Shown piece by piece: positions 39,615 through 46,848 of a stretch of DNA of 64,000 bases (position 1 is the stretch's first letter; the number at the start of each line of letters is the position of its first letter). The notes under the pieces were generated by a model. The model was not told the origin of the DNA. It was given only the letters and a program-made list of their open reading frames with translations, and ran no database searches. The translations under genes and the position numbers were made by a program. This DNA comes from Microbispora siamensis. GTDB lineage: Bacteria; Actinomycetota; Actinomycetes; Streptosporangiales; Streptosporangiaceae. The stretch covers positions 1 to 64,000 of the forward strand of contig NZ_BOOF01000031.1 of NCBI RefSeq assembly GCF_016863095.1, given 5' to 3'.

Positions 39615-40532
39615 TCAGCCCGCGCGCAGCATGGTGACGAGCGCGTGCGCGACGTCGAGGAACTGCTCACGCGAAGAGGTCGTCGTCTGAAGATCGACGA
39701 ACGCCTCATGCGCTCCGGCCTCGGCGAGGGTCAGCAGGTAGTCGGCGAGCTGCCGTACGGTTCCCGCGTGCGGCACCTGGTCGGCGGGCGCCGGCGAGTC
39801 GGTGATCGCCGGATTGACCCGCACCACCATGCGCAGAGCGGACGGATCCCTGCCCGCGCGGGACGCGGCCTCCAGCGCCAGGCCCCACAGGGCGGTCAGG
39901 TAGGGCATGGGCATGGCCGCGCTCAGCCAGCCGTCGGCCCGCCGGCCGACCCTCTCCAGCGCCGGAGGCGTGTACCCGGCGAGCAGGATCGGCGGTCGCG
40001 GCCGCTGGCAGGGCTTGAGGTCGATGTGCGACGGCGGCACCGTCCACAGCGCGCCCTTGTGCTCGACCACCTCACCGGTCCAGACGGCCTCCATCAGGTC
40101 GAGCGTCTCCTCCAGCCGGTCTCCCCTTCCCCGCCAGGGCACCCCGGTCGCGGCGTACTCGTCGCGGAGCCAGCCGAGACCGATGCCGACGTCCAGCCGT
40201 CCGTGGCTGAGCAGGTCGAGCGAGGTCAGCGTACGGGCGAGCAGGACGGGCGGCTGCCACAGCGCGTTGAGTGTGCTGGTCCCCAGCCGGATCTCCCGCG
40301 TGCTGACCGCGGCAAGCGTCAGTGCGGTGAGCGGGTCGAAGAAGGTCCCGAACGCCGGGGGGACCGTCCCGTCCCCTCCTGGGTACGGATCGCTGGGCGT
40401 CAGCGGGAGCAGGATGCGGTCGCCCGCCCACAGGCTGTCGTAGCCCATCGCTTCGAGATCCGTGCTCGCCCGCCGGATGAATTCCGGGTCGGCGAACGCG
40501 CCGTACTGAGGGACCGTGTATCCGAGCCGCAT
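39615..40532 (-). CDS. LLM class F420-dependent oxidoreductase
   Basis: A 305-residue luciferase-like (beta/alpha)8 oxidoreductase, probably using reduced F420. Typical features are the N-terminal LGYTVPQYGAF, GYDSLWAGDRILLP, REIRLGTSTLN, GRLDVGIGLGWLRDEYAATG, and RPPILLAGYTPPALERVGRRADGW near residue 180-205. The substrate is unknown. ATG 40532 fits the conserved family start and follows GAAGGAAAAG; an upstream in-frame start would add 38 unlike residues. The gene is monocistronic, divided from Lsr2 by a gene-free 300-bp region. Confidence 0.9.
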   Translation of the reverse strand: MRLGYTVPQYGAFADPEFIRRASTDLEAMGYDSLWAGDRILLPLTPSDPYPGGDGTVPPAFGTFFDPLTALTLAAVSTREIRLGTSTLNALWQPPVLLARTLTSLDLLSHGRLDVGIGLGWLRDEYAATGVPWRGRGDRLEETLDLMEAVWTGEVVEHKGALWTVPPSHIDLKPCQRPRPPILLAGYTPPALERVGRRADGWLSAAMPMPYLTALWGLALEAASRAGRDPSALRMVVRVNPAITDSPAPADQVPHAGTVRQLADYLLTLAEAGAHEAFVDLQTTTSSREQFLDVAHALVTMLRAG

Positions 40533-40835
40533 GGGTCTTTTCCTTCGCAACTGCGCCGATAGAAGATGGCCCTGATCGGGCGTCGGCGGAGACGCTAGGA
40601 AGGCCCGCTTGCGGAAAACTTGGACAAGCCGGGATTCAGGGCCCAAGAGCGTCCCAAGGCTGGGGTTACCTGTGGACCGTGGTCGAAACCGGCAGGACGA
40701 AGGTTCCCGCGCGCCGTTCCTCGGCTGCGGCGAACGTAAGGGACATCGGCAGGTCGAGCGGACGCCCGGTCCGGCTGCCTGTGACGGCGGCCGGCCGGGC
40801 CGGGCGAATTCCGATCTCAGCGCTGGAACGCCGAC
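40533..40835. other. Gene-free region between LLM and Lsr2 genes
   Basis: It holds the promoter region of the leftward LLM gene on its left side. No coding sequence, clear promoter boxes or strong dyad were found. Confidence 0.4.
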
Positions 40836-40855
40836 TCCGGGGCGTCCGCCCCGGA
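40836..40855 (-). terminator. Terminator of the Lsr2 gene
   Basis: TCCGGGGC-GTCC-GCCCCGGA is a perfect 8-bp stem with a 4-nt loop, 8 bp beyond the leftward stop codon. Confidence 0.75.
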
Positions 40856-40862
40856 CGTCCGC

Positions 40863-41300
40863 TCAGGCGCCGACGGCCGCCTCCGCGGGCTTCTCCGTGT
40901 GGTCCGCGGCGGACTCACCGCGGGAGTCCTCGCTGGCGGCGTCCTCGGCGGCGGCATCGGGATGCGCCGCGATGAACTGCTCGATGACCTCGTCGGCCAT
41001 CTTCCCGCGCGCGGGCACGTCCAGCCCCTGCTCGCGGGCCCATTCGCGCACGTCCGTCAGGGTGTAGCCGCGCAGACGCGGGGAGGTGTCGGCGGCCTTC
41101 TTCGACCGCGTCGCCTGCTTCACCTCACGGGCGTTCTCCAGCACTTCCTCGATGAACGCGAGGGCCTCGCTCAGCCGCTGCTGGTTCGCGTCGGACAGGT
41201 CGATGGCGAAGGTCCGGTTCAGCAGCGGGAACTCCCGTCTCGCCACATCGTCGCCCTCGGAGTGGTCGAGGTCGTCAACCAGTATCACCTTCTGCGCCAC
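40863..41300 (-). CDS. lsr2: Lsr2-family nucleoid-associated protein
   Basis: A 145-residue Lsr2 homologue, the actinobacterial H-NS analogue that bridges AT-rich and horizontally acquired DNA. The N-terminal dimerisation domain (VILVDDLDHSEGDD, then TFAIDLSDANQQRLSEAL) and the C-terminal DNA-binding domain (YTLTDVREWAREQGLDVPARGKMADEVIEQF) are both present. The minor-groove hook is RGK where Lsr2 usually has RGR. An acidic Ala/Glu tail of about 30 residues follows, which classical Lsr2 (112 residues) lacks. GTG 41300 follows GGAAGGG. It may be a secondary Lsr2 paralogue, since such genomes usually also have a canonical copy elsewhere. A terminator follows directly. Confidence 0.9.
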   Translation of the reverse strand: MAQKVILVDDLDHSEGDDVARREFPLLNRTFAIDLSDANQQRLSEALAFIEEVLENAREVKQATRSKKAADTSPRLRGYTLTDVREWAREQGLDVPARGKMADEVIEQFIAAHPDAAAEDAASEDSRGESAADHTEKPAEAAVGA

Positions 41301-41491
41301 GTGCAGCCCTTCCAGGGTGGATCTCCGTCTATCTGGACCGTGGCATCCTACTGGTGCTTCCCTCACCGGCCCGCCTTCCCGTCGACGACCAGCCTGCGCA
41401 GCTCCTCCATGCTCACCTCGGCGGGGTGGCCGGCGACGGCCAAGACGGCACCGGGAAACGGGCCCGTACCAGGATGCAGAGGAGACAGCGC

Positions 41492-41980
41492 TCAGGAACC
41501 GGTGTGGAGGCGGCGGTGCAGCGCGCGGACCTCGTCCACCAGCGCGGGCACGGGCCCGGCCACCCGCACACCGGGCGCGACCTCGCCGACTGGGAGCGTA
41601 CGCACCGGCGGGGGCGGCACGTCCCACTCGGCCAGCCACTGGGCGAGCTGGGCCGACGACACCACGTAGACGATCCGCCCCAGCCCCACCCACGCGTGCG
41701 CCGCCGCGCACATCGGGCAGTGCTCGCCGGAGGTGTAGACCGTGGCCTTCGCGCGTTCCTCCGGCGTCATGTTCCCCGCGGCCCAGCGCGCCAGCTCGAA
41801 CTCGGGGTGCCGCGTGTGGTCGCCGCCCGCCACCCGGTTGCGGTCCTCGGCCAGCGCCTTCCCGTCCCCGGAGACCAGGACCGAGCCGAACGGTTCGTCG
41901 TCCGCCTCCAGCGCTTCCTTCGCCAGCTCCACACAGCGGCGCAGGTGCCGCAGTTCCTCAGATGTCGGCTCGTAACTCAC
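41492..41980 (-). CDS. Cytidine/deoxycytidylate-type nucleoside deaminase
   Basis: A 162-residue zinc deaminase of the CDA/TadA superfamily. The Zn site is formed by HPEFEL (His plus catalytic Glu) and GEHCPMCAAAHAW (two Cys), with LVSGDGKALAEDRNR upstream. Related proteins deaminate guanine or free nucleosides rather than tRNA, and the HPE variant with this spacing resembles guanine-deaminase-like members. GTG 41980 is preferred; an upstream ATG at 42025 would overlap the divergent glycosylase start. Neither has a strong ribosome-binding site. The 190-bp gap to Lsr2 contains a short decayed-looking coding stretch but no gene. Confidence 0.85.
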   Translation of the reverse strand: MSYEPTSEELRHLRRCVELAKEALEADDEPFGSVLVSGDGKALAEDRNRVAGGDHTRHPEFELARWAAGNMTPEERAKATVYTSGEHCPMCAAAHAWVGLGRIVYVVSSAQLAQWLAEWDVPPPPVRTLPVGEVAPGVRVAGPVPALVDEVRALHRRLHTGS

Positions 41981-42023
41981 GATCGAAACGGTATCTCCGA
42001 GCGGGGCGGGTAGGGCGAGGGGC

Positions 42024-42803
42024 ATGCCGGAGGGGCATCTGGTCCACCGCTACGCGGACGAGCAGCACGAGGCGCTCGCCGGGCGCGTGGTCAGGGCCAC
42101 CAGCCCGCAGGGCAGGTTCGACGCGCGGCCGTACGACGGCAGGGTCGTCGAGGGCGTGGAGGCGCTCGGCAAGCACCTGCTCTACTGGCTGGAGGACGCC
42201 CCGCCCATCCACGTGCACCTCGGCATGCAGGGCCTCTTCCTGCGGTACGACGACCCGGCGGCCGAACCGCGCAAGGGCACCCGGCTGCGGCTGGCGACCG
42301 GCGAGGCGGCGTTCGACCTGATCGCGCCCGCCCGCTGCGAGCCGATGGACGAGCGGGCCCTGGCGGCGCTGCGGGCCGCGACCGGCCCCGACCCGCTGCG
42401 CCGTGACACCGCCCGGGACGCCGAGCGGGATGTCATTCGGGAGGAGGCCGTACGACGCCTGCTCGCCGCCCGCACCGCGGTCGGCGCGGCCGTGCTCGAC
42501 CAGAGCGTGTGGTCGGGGATCGGCAACGCCTGGCGGGCGGAACTGCTCTTCCTCACCGGCCTCGACCCCGGCGCCCGCGACATCGGCACGGAGGCCGCGG
42601 GGCGCCTGTGGGACACCGCGGTGCGCTACCTCGCGCTGGGCCGCGACGCCGGACAGGTGGTGAGCGATCCGGACGCGCCGGACGAGCGGTGGGTCTACAA
42701 ACGTGCGCGCTGCCGCCGCTGCGGAGCCGCCGTCCGGACCTGGACGCTGGCCTCGAGGACGGCGTACGCGTGCCCGGCCGACCAGCACCTGCATGCCATC
42801 TGA
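42024..42803 (+). CDS. Fpg/Nei-family DNA glycosylase (Nei2-like)
   Basis: A 259-residue bifunctional DNA glycosylase/AP lyase of the actinobacterial Nei2 group for oxidised pyrimidines. After Met removal the catalytic Pro-Glu pair (PEGH) is exposed. VGAAVLDQSVWSGIGNAWRAELLF is the helix-two-turn-helix and VYKRARCRRC starts the zinc finger. The finger is incomplete: CRRC is followed by YACPADQ, where family members have CPxC, so the fourth zinc ligand is replaced by Asp. ATG 42024 has GGCGAGGGGC upstream. The gene is separated by 38 bp from the SPL-like gene in the same direction, and together they suggest a DNA-repair pair. Confidence 0.93.
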   Translation: MPEGHLVHRYADEQHEALAGRVVRATSPQGRFDARPYDGRVVEGVEALGKHLLYWLEDAPPIHVHLGMQGLFLRYDDPAAEPRKGTRLRLATGEAAFDLIAPARCEPMDERALAALRAATGPDPLRRDTARDAERDVIREEAVRRLLAARTAVGAAVLDQSVWSGIGNAWRAELLFLTGLDPGARDIGTEAAGRLWDTAVRYLALGRDAGQVVSDPDAPDERWVYKRARCRRCGAAVRTWTLASRTAYACPADQHLHAI

Positions 42804-42841
42804 CCTGGGAAGTCGCACCTTTGTCGAGTTGTTATACCCAG

Positions 42842-43909
42842 GTGAACGAAGGCCTGAGACTGCTGGACATCCGCCGCGTCTACGTCGAGCCCGCCGCCGC
42901 CGAACTGCCGCGCGGCAAGGAGATCCTGGAGCGGTTCCCCGATGCCGAGCGCGTCGAGATCGAGGCCCACCACCGCATCCCCGAACTGTACGGGGACGAG
43001 GCGAACGTGGCCCGCTGGGTCAGGATCAAGACCGAGGCGCTGGTCCTCGGCGTCAAGAAGTCGCTCACGGCGCGGCCGAACGGCCGGTCGAGCGACTTCA
43101 TCGCGCCCTCGACGGCCAACGGCTGCGCGATGGCCTGCGCGTACTGCTACGTGCCGCGCCGCAAGGGCTACAGCAACCCGATCACGGTGTTCGCCAACAT
43201 CGACAAGATCACGGGCTATCTCGCCAGGCACGCCGGACGGCAGGGCGTCAAGCCCGAGCCGAACCAGGTGGACCCGCACGCCTGGGTCTACGACATCGGC
43301 GAGAACTCCGACTGCTCGGTGGACGCGACCGTCTCCGACAACGTGCGCGACCTCGTCGGCCTCTTCCGCGGCCTGCCGAACGCCAAGGCGAGCTTCGCCA
43401 CCAAGTACGTCAACCGCGACCTGCTCGGCTGGGACCCGCAAGGCCGTACGCGCGTTCGCTTCAGCCTGATGCCGGCCGCCGACGCCAAGCTGCTCGACAT
43501 CCGCACCTCGCCCGTCGCCGAGCGGATCGCGGCCATCGACGACTTCGTCGAGGCGGGATACGAGGTGCACGTCAACTTCAGCCCGGTGGTCGTACGCGAC
43601 GGCTGGCTGGAGGACTGGGCGGAGCTGCTCGGGCAGCTCGACGACGCGCTGAGCCCGGCGGCCCGGGCCCAGCTCGCCGCCGAGGTCATCTTCCTCACGC
43701 ACAACGACCGGCTGCACGAGGTCAACCTCGGGTGGCATCCCAAGGCCGAGGAGGTGCTGTGGCGTCCCGACCTCCAGCAGCCGAAGCGCTCGCAGACGGG
43801 CGGCTGGAACGTGCGCTACAAGACCGGCCACAAGGGCCGCTACGTCACCGCGCTCACCGACCTGATCGCCGAGAAGATCCCGTACTGCCGGGTCCGCTAC
43901 GCCTTCTGA
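42842..43909 (+). CDS. Radical SAM protein, spore photoproduct lyase family
   Basis: A 355-residue radical SAM enzyme similar to spore photoproduct lyase-like proteins of actinobacteria. The cluster motif CxxxCxxC is Cys95, Cys99 and Cys102 in NGCAMACAYCYVP, followed by RRKGYSNPITVF. DIGENSDCSVDATV and ASFATKYVNRDLL are further family blocks. True SPL repairs UV thymine lesions in spores; the substrate of this subgroup in non-endospore formers is not settled. GTG 42842 fits the family start and has no Shine-Dalgarno, but TATACC lies 4 nt upstream, so translation may be coupled to the glycosylase gene or leaderless. The convergent GDPD gene follows. Confidence 0.9.
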   Translation: MNEGLRLLDIRRVYVEPAAAELPRGKEILERFPDAERVEIEAHHRIPELYGDEANVARWVRIKTEALVLGVKKSLTARPNGRSSDFIAPSTANGCAMACAYCYVPRRKGYSNPITVFANIDKITGYLARHAGRQGVKPEPNQVDPHAWVYDIGENSDCSVDATVSDNVRDLVGLFRGLPNAKASFATKYVNRDLLGWDPQGRTRVRFSLMPAADAKLLDIRTSPVAERIAAIDDFVEAGYEVHVNFSPVVVRDGWLEDWAELLGQLDDALSPAARAQLAAEVIFLTHNDRLHEVNLGWHPKAEEVLWRPDLQQPKRSQTGGWNVRYKTGHKGRYVTALTDLIAEKIPYCRVRYAF

Positions 43910-43949
43910 CCGCCCTCCGGCAGCGCGAGAGCGCGTCTGAGCGCCGCCG

Positions 43950-44765
43950 TCATCCCGCGAGTTCGCGTACGACGTCGGGTCTGTTGGTGATGACGCCGTC
44001 CACGCCCGCGCCGATCAGGCGGCGTACGGCGGCGGGGTCGTCCACGGTCCAGGCGAGGACCTTCATGCGCAGCCGGTGGACGCGCCGGACGTACTCCGCC
44101 GTGACGTCGGCGTACGGCGGGTTGATCTGGTCGGCGAACCGGGCCAGGCCGGGCAGGTCCGCGACCTGCGGCGTGCCGAGCAGGCCGATCGGCACCCCGG
44201 GCATGAGGCGGTGGAAGCGGCGCATCGAGTCCCAGTCGAACGACTGCACGACGACCCGGCCGCGCCAGGCCGGATCGCGCCCGATCTCCTCCGCCACCCG
44301 GGCCTCGATGCCGGGATAGAGCCGGGGCTCCTTGATCTCCAGCAGCAGCCCGAGCCCGCTGCCGCGCATCGCGCGCAGCGCCTCGCCAAGCGTGGGCACC
44401 GCCTCCCCCGCGTACTTTCGTGAAAACCACGAGCCGGCGTCGAGCTTGCGGATCTCGGCGAGTGTGAGGTCGCCGACCCGCCACGGCGCCCGGCCGGGGA
44501 AGACCTCCTCCGCGTCGGTCGTACGGCCGAGCGTCGTGTCGTGCATCAGGACCAGGTGGTGGTCCCTGGTCTCCTGGACGTCGAGTTCGAACATGTCCGC
44601 GCCCTGGTCGCGGGCCAGTTCGAAGGCGGCGACGGTGTTCTCCGGCGCGTACGCGGACGCGCCGCGATGGGCCACGACCAGAGGCCCTGACGCCGCCGTG
44701 GCGGGAACGATCGAGGTGAGGGCGATCAGGACGATCGCGGCGATGAGGCCGAGTCGCCGGCGCAT
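43950..44765 (-). CDS. Secreted glycerophosphodiester phosphodiesterase
   Basis: A 271-residue exported GDPD. After a signal peptide (1-25, ATAAS) the catalytic motifs appear: HRGASAYAPENT, FELDVQETRDHHLVLMHD with acidic metal ligands and His, and LLLEIKEP. The enzyme hydrolyses deacylated phospholipids or teichoic acid fragments to glycerol-3-phosphate and an alcohol, outside the membrane. ATG 44765 is preceded by GAGGAG, but this ribosome-binding site is locked in a strong hairpin (44767-44802), so translation may be conditional. The upstream methyltransferase gene is codirectional at a distance of 134 bp. Confidence 0.93.
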   Translation of the reverse strand: MRRRLGLIAAIVLIALTSIVPATAASGPLVVAHRGASAYAPENTVAAFELARDQGADMFELDVQETRDHHLVLMHDTTLGRTTDAEEVFPGRAPWRVGDLTLAEIRKLDAGSWFSRKYAGEAVPTLGEALRAMRGSGLGLLLEIKEPRLYPGIEARVAEEIGRDPAWRGRVVVQSFDWDSMRRFHRLMPGVPIGLLGTPQVADLPGLARFADQINPPYADVTAEYVRRVHRLRMKVLAWTVDDPAAVRRLIGAGVDGVITNRPDVVRELAG

Positions 44766-44766
44766 G

Positions 44767-44802
44767 GTTCTCCTCGGAGTCGGGAGCGACTACGAGGAGA
44801 AC
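44767..44802 (-). promoter_or_regulatory. Hairpin hiding the GDPD ribosome-binding site
   Basis: On the leftward mRNA, GTTCTCCTCG pairs perfectly with CGAGGAGAAC, and inside it AGTCG pairs with CGACT around a CTCC loop, with one mismatch. The stem covers the GAGGAG Shine-Dalgarno and ends one base before the ATG. Confidence 0.75.
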
Positions 44803-44899
44803 TTGACCACACACCATTACACGCAGTTGATTTCCCGGTGGCGACCTGGTGCCGGCTCGGTGAGCATCGCCCCGTCTCCGGGCATCCCGCCCGTAACGG

Positions 44900-45700
44900 T
44901 CAGAGGCGCGCCGCGGTGACCACCACTGTGACGTAGGACATCGTGAAACCGCCTCCCATCGCGTCGATCGCGGCTCCGACTTCGGAGAGCATCTCCGACA
45001 GCGTGTCCGGGGGGACCCGCGTGAGGGCGCCGGATGTCGGCATCTGGTCCAGCCACTCGTCGCGGGTGTAGAACCGCTGCCAGTCGTACCGCCACTCCTC
45101 GGGGTCGCCGAACGCACCCGTGTCCCTTATCCCGTCGGCTGCCTTGGTGAGCAGCGGCCGGTAGCCGTCGAGGGCCGGCCACGCAGGCCGGCCCTGGGAC
45201 GGGAAGCCGGGCATCACCCGCCGATAGACCGTGGCGTGGGCCTCCGCCACGGCGGGCGGGGGCTCGAACACGTGCCAGAACAGCGCCAGCCGGCCACCGG
45301 GACGCAGCGTCTCGGCCGCCTTGGCCGCGCCGGCGACCGGATCGACCCAGTGCCAGGCCGTTCCGGCGACGACCGCGTCGAACGTGCGACCGGCGGGGTC
45401 CCAGGCTTCGAAGGTCGCCACTTCGACCTCGAGCCCGTCACGGCGCGCGAAGTCCGCCATCCGCGCGTCGGGTTCGACGCCGAGCACCGTGCAGCCCGCC
45501 GCCCGGAACTGCCGGGCCGCGATGCCGGTGCCGCAGCCGACGTCGAGGACGTCGGATCCGGGGCTGGCGGCGACGATGCGCTCCACCATCGCGTCGGGAT
45601 AGGGCGGCCTGGTCCGGTCGTACCGCTCGACGTCCACGCCGAACGACTCCGCCATTCCCCTGGCCTTGTGTGGTTCGTTCTCGGAAACAGAAGTGGGCAT
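44900..45700 (-). CDS. Class I SAM-dependent methyltransferase
   Basis: A 266-residue methyltransferase with motif I VLDVGCGTGIAARQF at about residues 45-60, motif II GVEPDARM, and FDAVVAGTAWHWVDP plus ETLRPGGRLALFWHV for the later motifs. The substrate is unknown; relatives are annotated as ubiquinone/menaquinone-type or trans-aconitate-like methyltransferases. ATG 45700 lies inside the first of two tandem operator dyads, so repressor binding would cover the start. The divergent TetR gene at 45776 is the obvious regulator. The gene precedes the GDPD gene but they are 134 bp apart with their own signals. Confidence 0.9.
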   Translation of the reverse strand: MPTSVSENEPHKARGMAESFGVDVERYDRTRPPYPDAMVERIVAASPGSDVLDVGCGTGIAARQFRAAGCTVLGVEPDARMADFARRDGLEVEVATFEAWDPAGRTFDAVVAGTAWHWVDPVAGAAKAAETLRPGGRLALFWHVFEPPPAVAEAHATVYRRVMPGFPSQGRPAWPALDGYRPLLTKAADGIRDTGAFGDPEEWRYDWQRFYTRDEWLDQMPTSGALTRVPPDTLSEMLSEVGAAIDAMGGGFTMSYVTVVVTAARL

Positions 45701-45730
45701 GCGCCCACTATGAGTGGGCAAGTGCCCACT
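45692..45730. promoter_or_regulatory. Two tandem TetR operators over a start codon
   Basis: AGTGGGC-ATGC-GCCCACT (45692-45709) and AGTGGGCA-AG-TGCCCACT (45713-45730) are perfect dyads repeated at 21 bp, two helical turns. The methyltransferase ATG is within the first. The TetR start lies 45 bp to the right. Confidence 0.85.
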
Positions 45731-45775
45731 AGTCAATTCGGATAAACTCGACGCACGGACAGGAGGGATGGAACG

Positions 45776-46435
45776 GTGCCGACGGGGGTTGCCCTCCGCG
45801 ACGCGCGGGAGCAGTTGTTCGCCGCCGCCGAGCGGGTCCTGCTCAGGGACGGGCCGAGCGCGCTGACCAGCCGGGCGGTCACCACCGAGGCGGGCTGCGC
45901 CAAGGGCGTCCTGCACCGGCACTTCGCCGACTTCGACGACTTCCTCGCCGAACTCGTGCTCGACGGCATCGCCAGGATCGACGCACAAGCCGTCACCCTG
46001 CGTCAGTCCGCCGGAACCGGCACCGTCGCCGGCAACCTCACCGCCGTGCTGACCGACCTGTTCGGGTCGGTCGCCGTGGCGGTGGTCGGCCTGATCATCT
46101 CCCGTGACGGCCTGCGCGCCCGGCTGCGCCAGGCCAGGCCGGGCCCAGGCCTGCCGCTCCTGACCGAGGCCGCGGCCATGCTCGCCTCCTATCTCGCCGC
46201 CGAGCGCGACCTCGGCCGCATCGCGGCGGACGCCGACGTCGACACGCTCGCCCCCACACTGCTGGGAGCCTCACACCTGCTGTTCGCCGACCGGGACGGC
46301 GGCCCGCCGCAGGCCGACGCCGTCCACAAGATGGTGACCACGGTCGTCGCCGGCGTCGTACGGACCGAGTCGCGAGCACCGCAAGCCGTTCCCTTCTACG
46401 CCAAGGTCGCCGCGAACCGCTCCGACGAGAAGTAA
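45776..46435 (+). CDS. TetR/AcrR family regulator
   Basis: A 219-residue TetR-type repressor with the helix-turn-helix at about residues 10-55 (REQLFAAAERVLLRDGPSALTSRAV, then GCAKGVLHRHFADFDDFLAELV, in parts). GTG 45776 follows GGAGGG. It is divergent from the methyltransferase gene; the tandem dyads AGTGGGCA/TGCCCACT between them are its probable operator and imply autorepression. The C-terminal domain gives no clue to the ligand. Confidence 0.9.
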   Translation: MPTGVALRDAREQLFAAAERVLLRDGPSALTSRAVTTEAGCAKGVLHRHFADFDDFLAELVLDGIARIDAQAVTLRQSAGTGTVAGNLTAVLTDLFGSVAVAVVGLIISRDGLRARLRQARPGPGLPLLTEAAAMLASYLAAERDLGRIAADADVDTLAPTLLGASHLLFADRDGGPPQADAVHKMVTTVVAGVVRTESRAPQAVPFYAKVAANRSDEK

Positions 46436-46476
46436 TCACATGAGCGCCGGAGTCGGGCCGGGTAACGTGATCAGGC

Positions 46477-46775
46477 GTGACGAGGCTGGCGCTCTTCGAT
46501 CTGGACAACACACTGGTCGACCACGACGAGGCCTCCTCGTCCGCTGCCCGCAGGAGGTGCGCGACGGCCTGGCCCGCCTGCGTACGGCGGGCTGGCGGGT
46601 GGCGATCGTCACCAACGGGCGGGCGGACAACCAGCTCGGCAAGATCCGGCGGATCGGCCTCGACGAGGTCGTCGACGGGTGGGCCGTCTCGGAGGCCGAA
46701 GGCGTCCGCAAGCCCGACCGGGGGCTGTTCGAGATCGCCGCGACCCGCGCGGGCGCCCACAGAGGTGCCGCATGA
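46477..46775 (+). pseudogene. HAD-family hydrolase, internally deleted and truncated
   Basis: GTG 46477 opens TRLALFDLDNTLVDHDEA, HAD motif I with the nucleophilic Asp. The sequence then changes frame near 46535 and continues as VRDGLARLRTAGWRVAIVTNG (motif II) and VSEAEGVRKPDRGLFEIAATRAGA (motif III Lys). The cap domain, about 80-90 residues, is missing between them, and motif IV (GDxxxxD) is absent because the gene stops 15 bp before an IS-like end. The gene is clearly not functional. A complete, different HAD gene lies just beyond on the other strand. Confidence 0.85.
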
Positions 46776-46787
46776 CTCGCACGGGCT

Positions 46788-46822
46788 GAATCCCCGGCTC
46801 TTCAGGCCGGGGAGCGCGTCAA
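46788..46822 (+). mobile_element. Relic right end of an IS200/IS605-type element
   Basis: GAATC leads into an 8-bp stem (TCCCCGGC, 46791-46798, with GCCGGGGA, 46806-46813; loop TCTTCAG) and then GCGCGTCAA. This is the layout of IS605/IS1341-group right ends, which are also the 3' end of TnpB omega-RNAs. No tnpA or tnpB gene is present. It abuts the truncated HAD pseudogene. Confidence 0.55.
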
Positions 46823-46848
46823 CCCCTGCGGAGAGGCTCGGCCGGGGG

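Noticed and set aside
39483-40562. A 359-codon plus-strand frame opposite the LLM oxidoreductase gene
   Set aside because: Shadow frame: the minus strand carries the complete conserved LLM protein, and the plus-strand translation is Arg/Gly/Val-rich without motifs.
41363-41486. A coding-like stretch on the minus strand between Lsr2 and the deaminase (ends AEVSMEELRRLVVDGKAGR)
   Set aside because: It reads like the C-terminus of a protein but has no start codon, ribosome-binding site or upstream domain within about 40 codons. Too little remains to call a gene or pseudogene.
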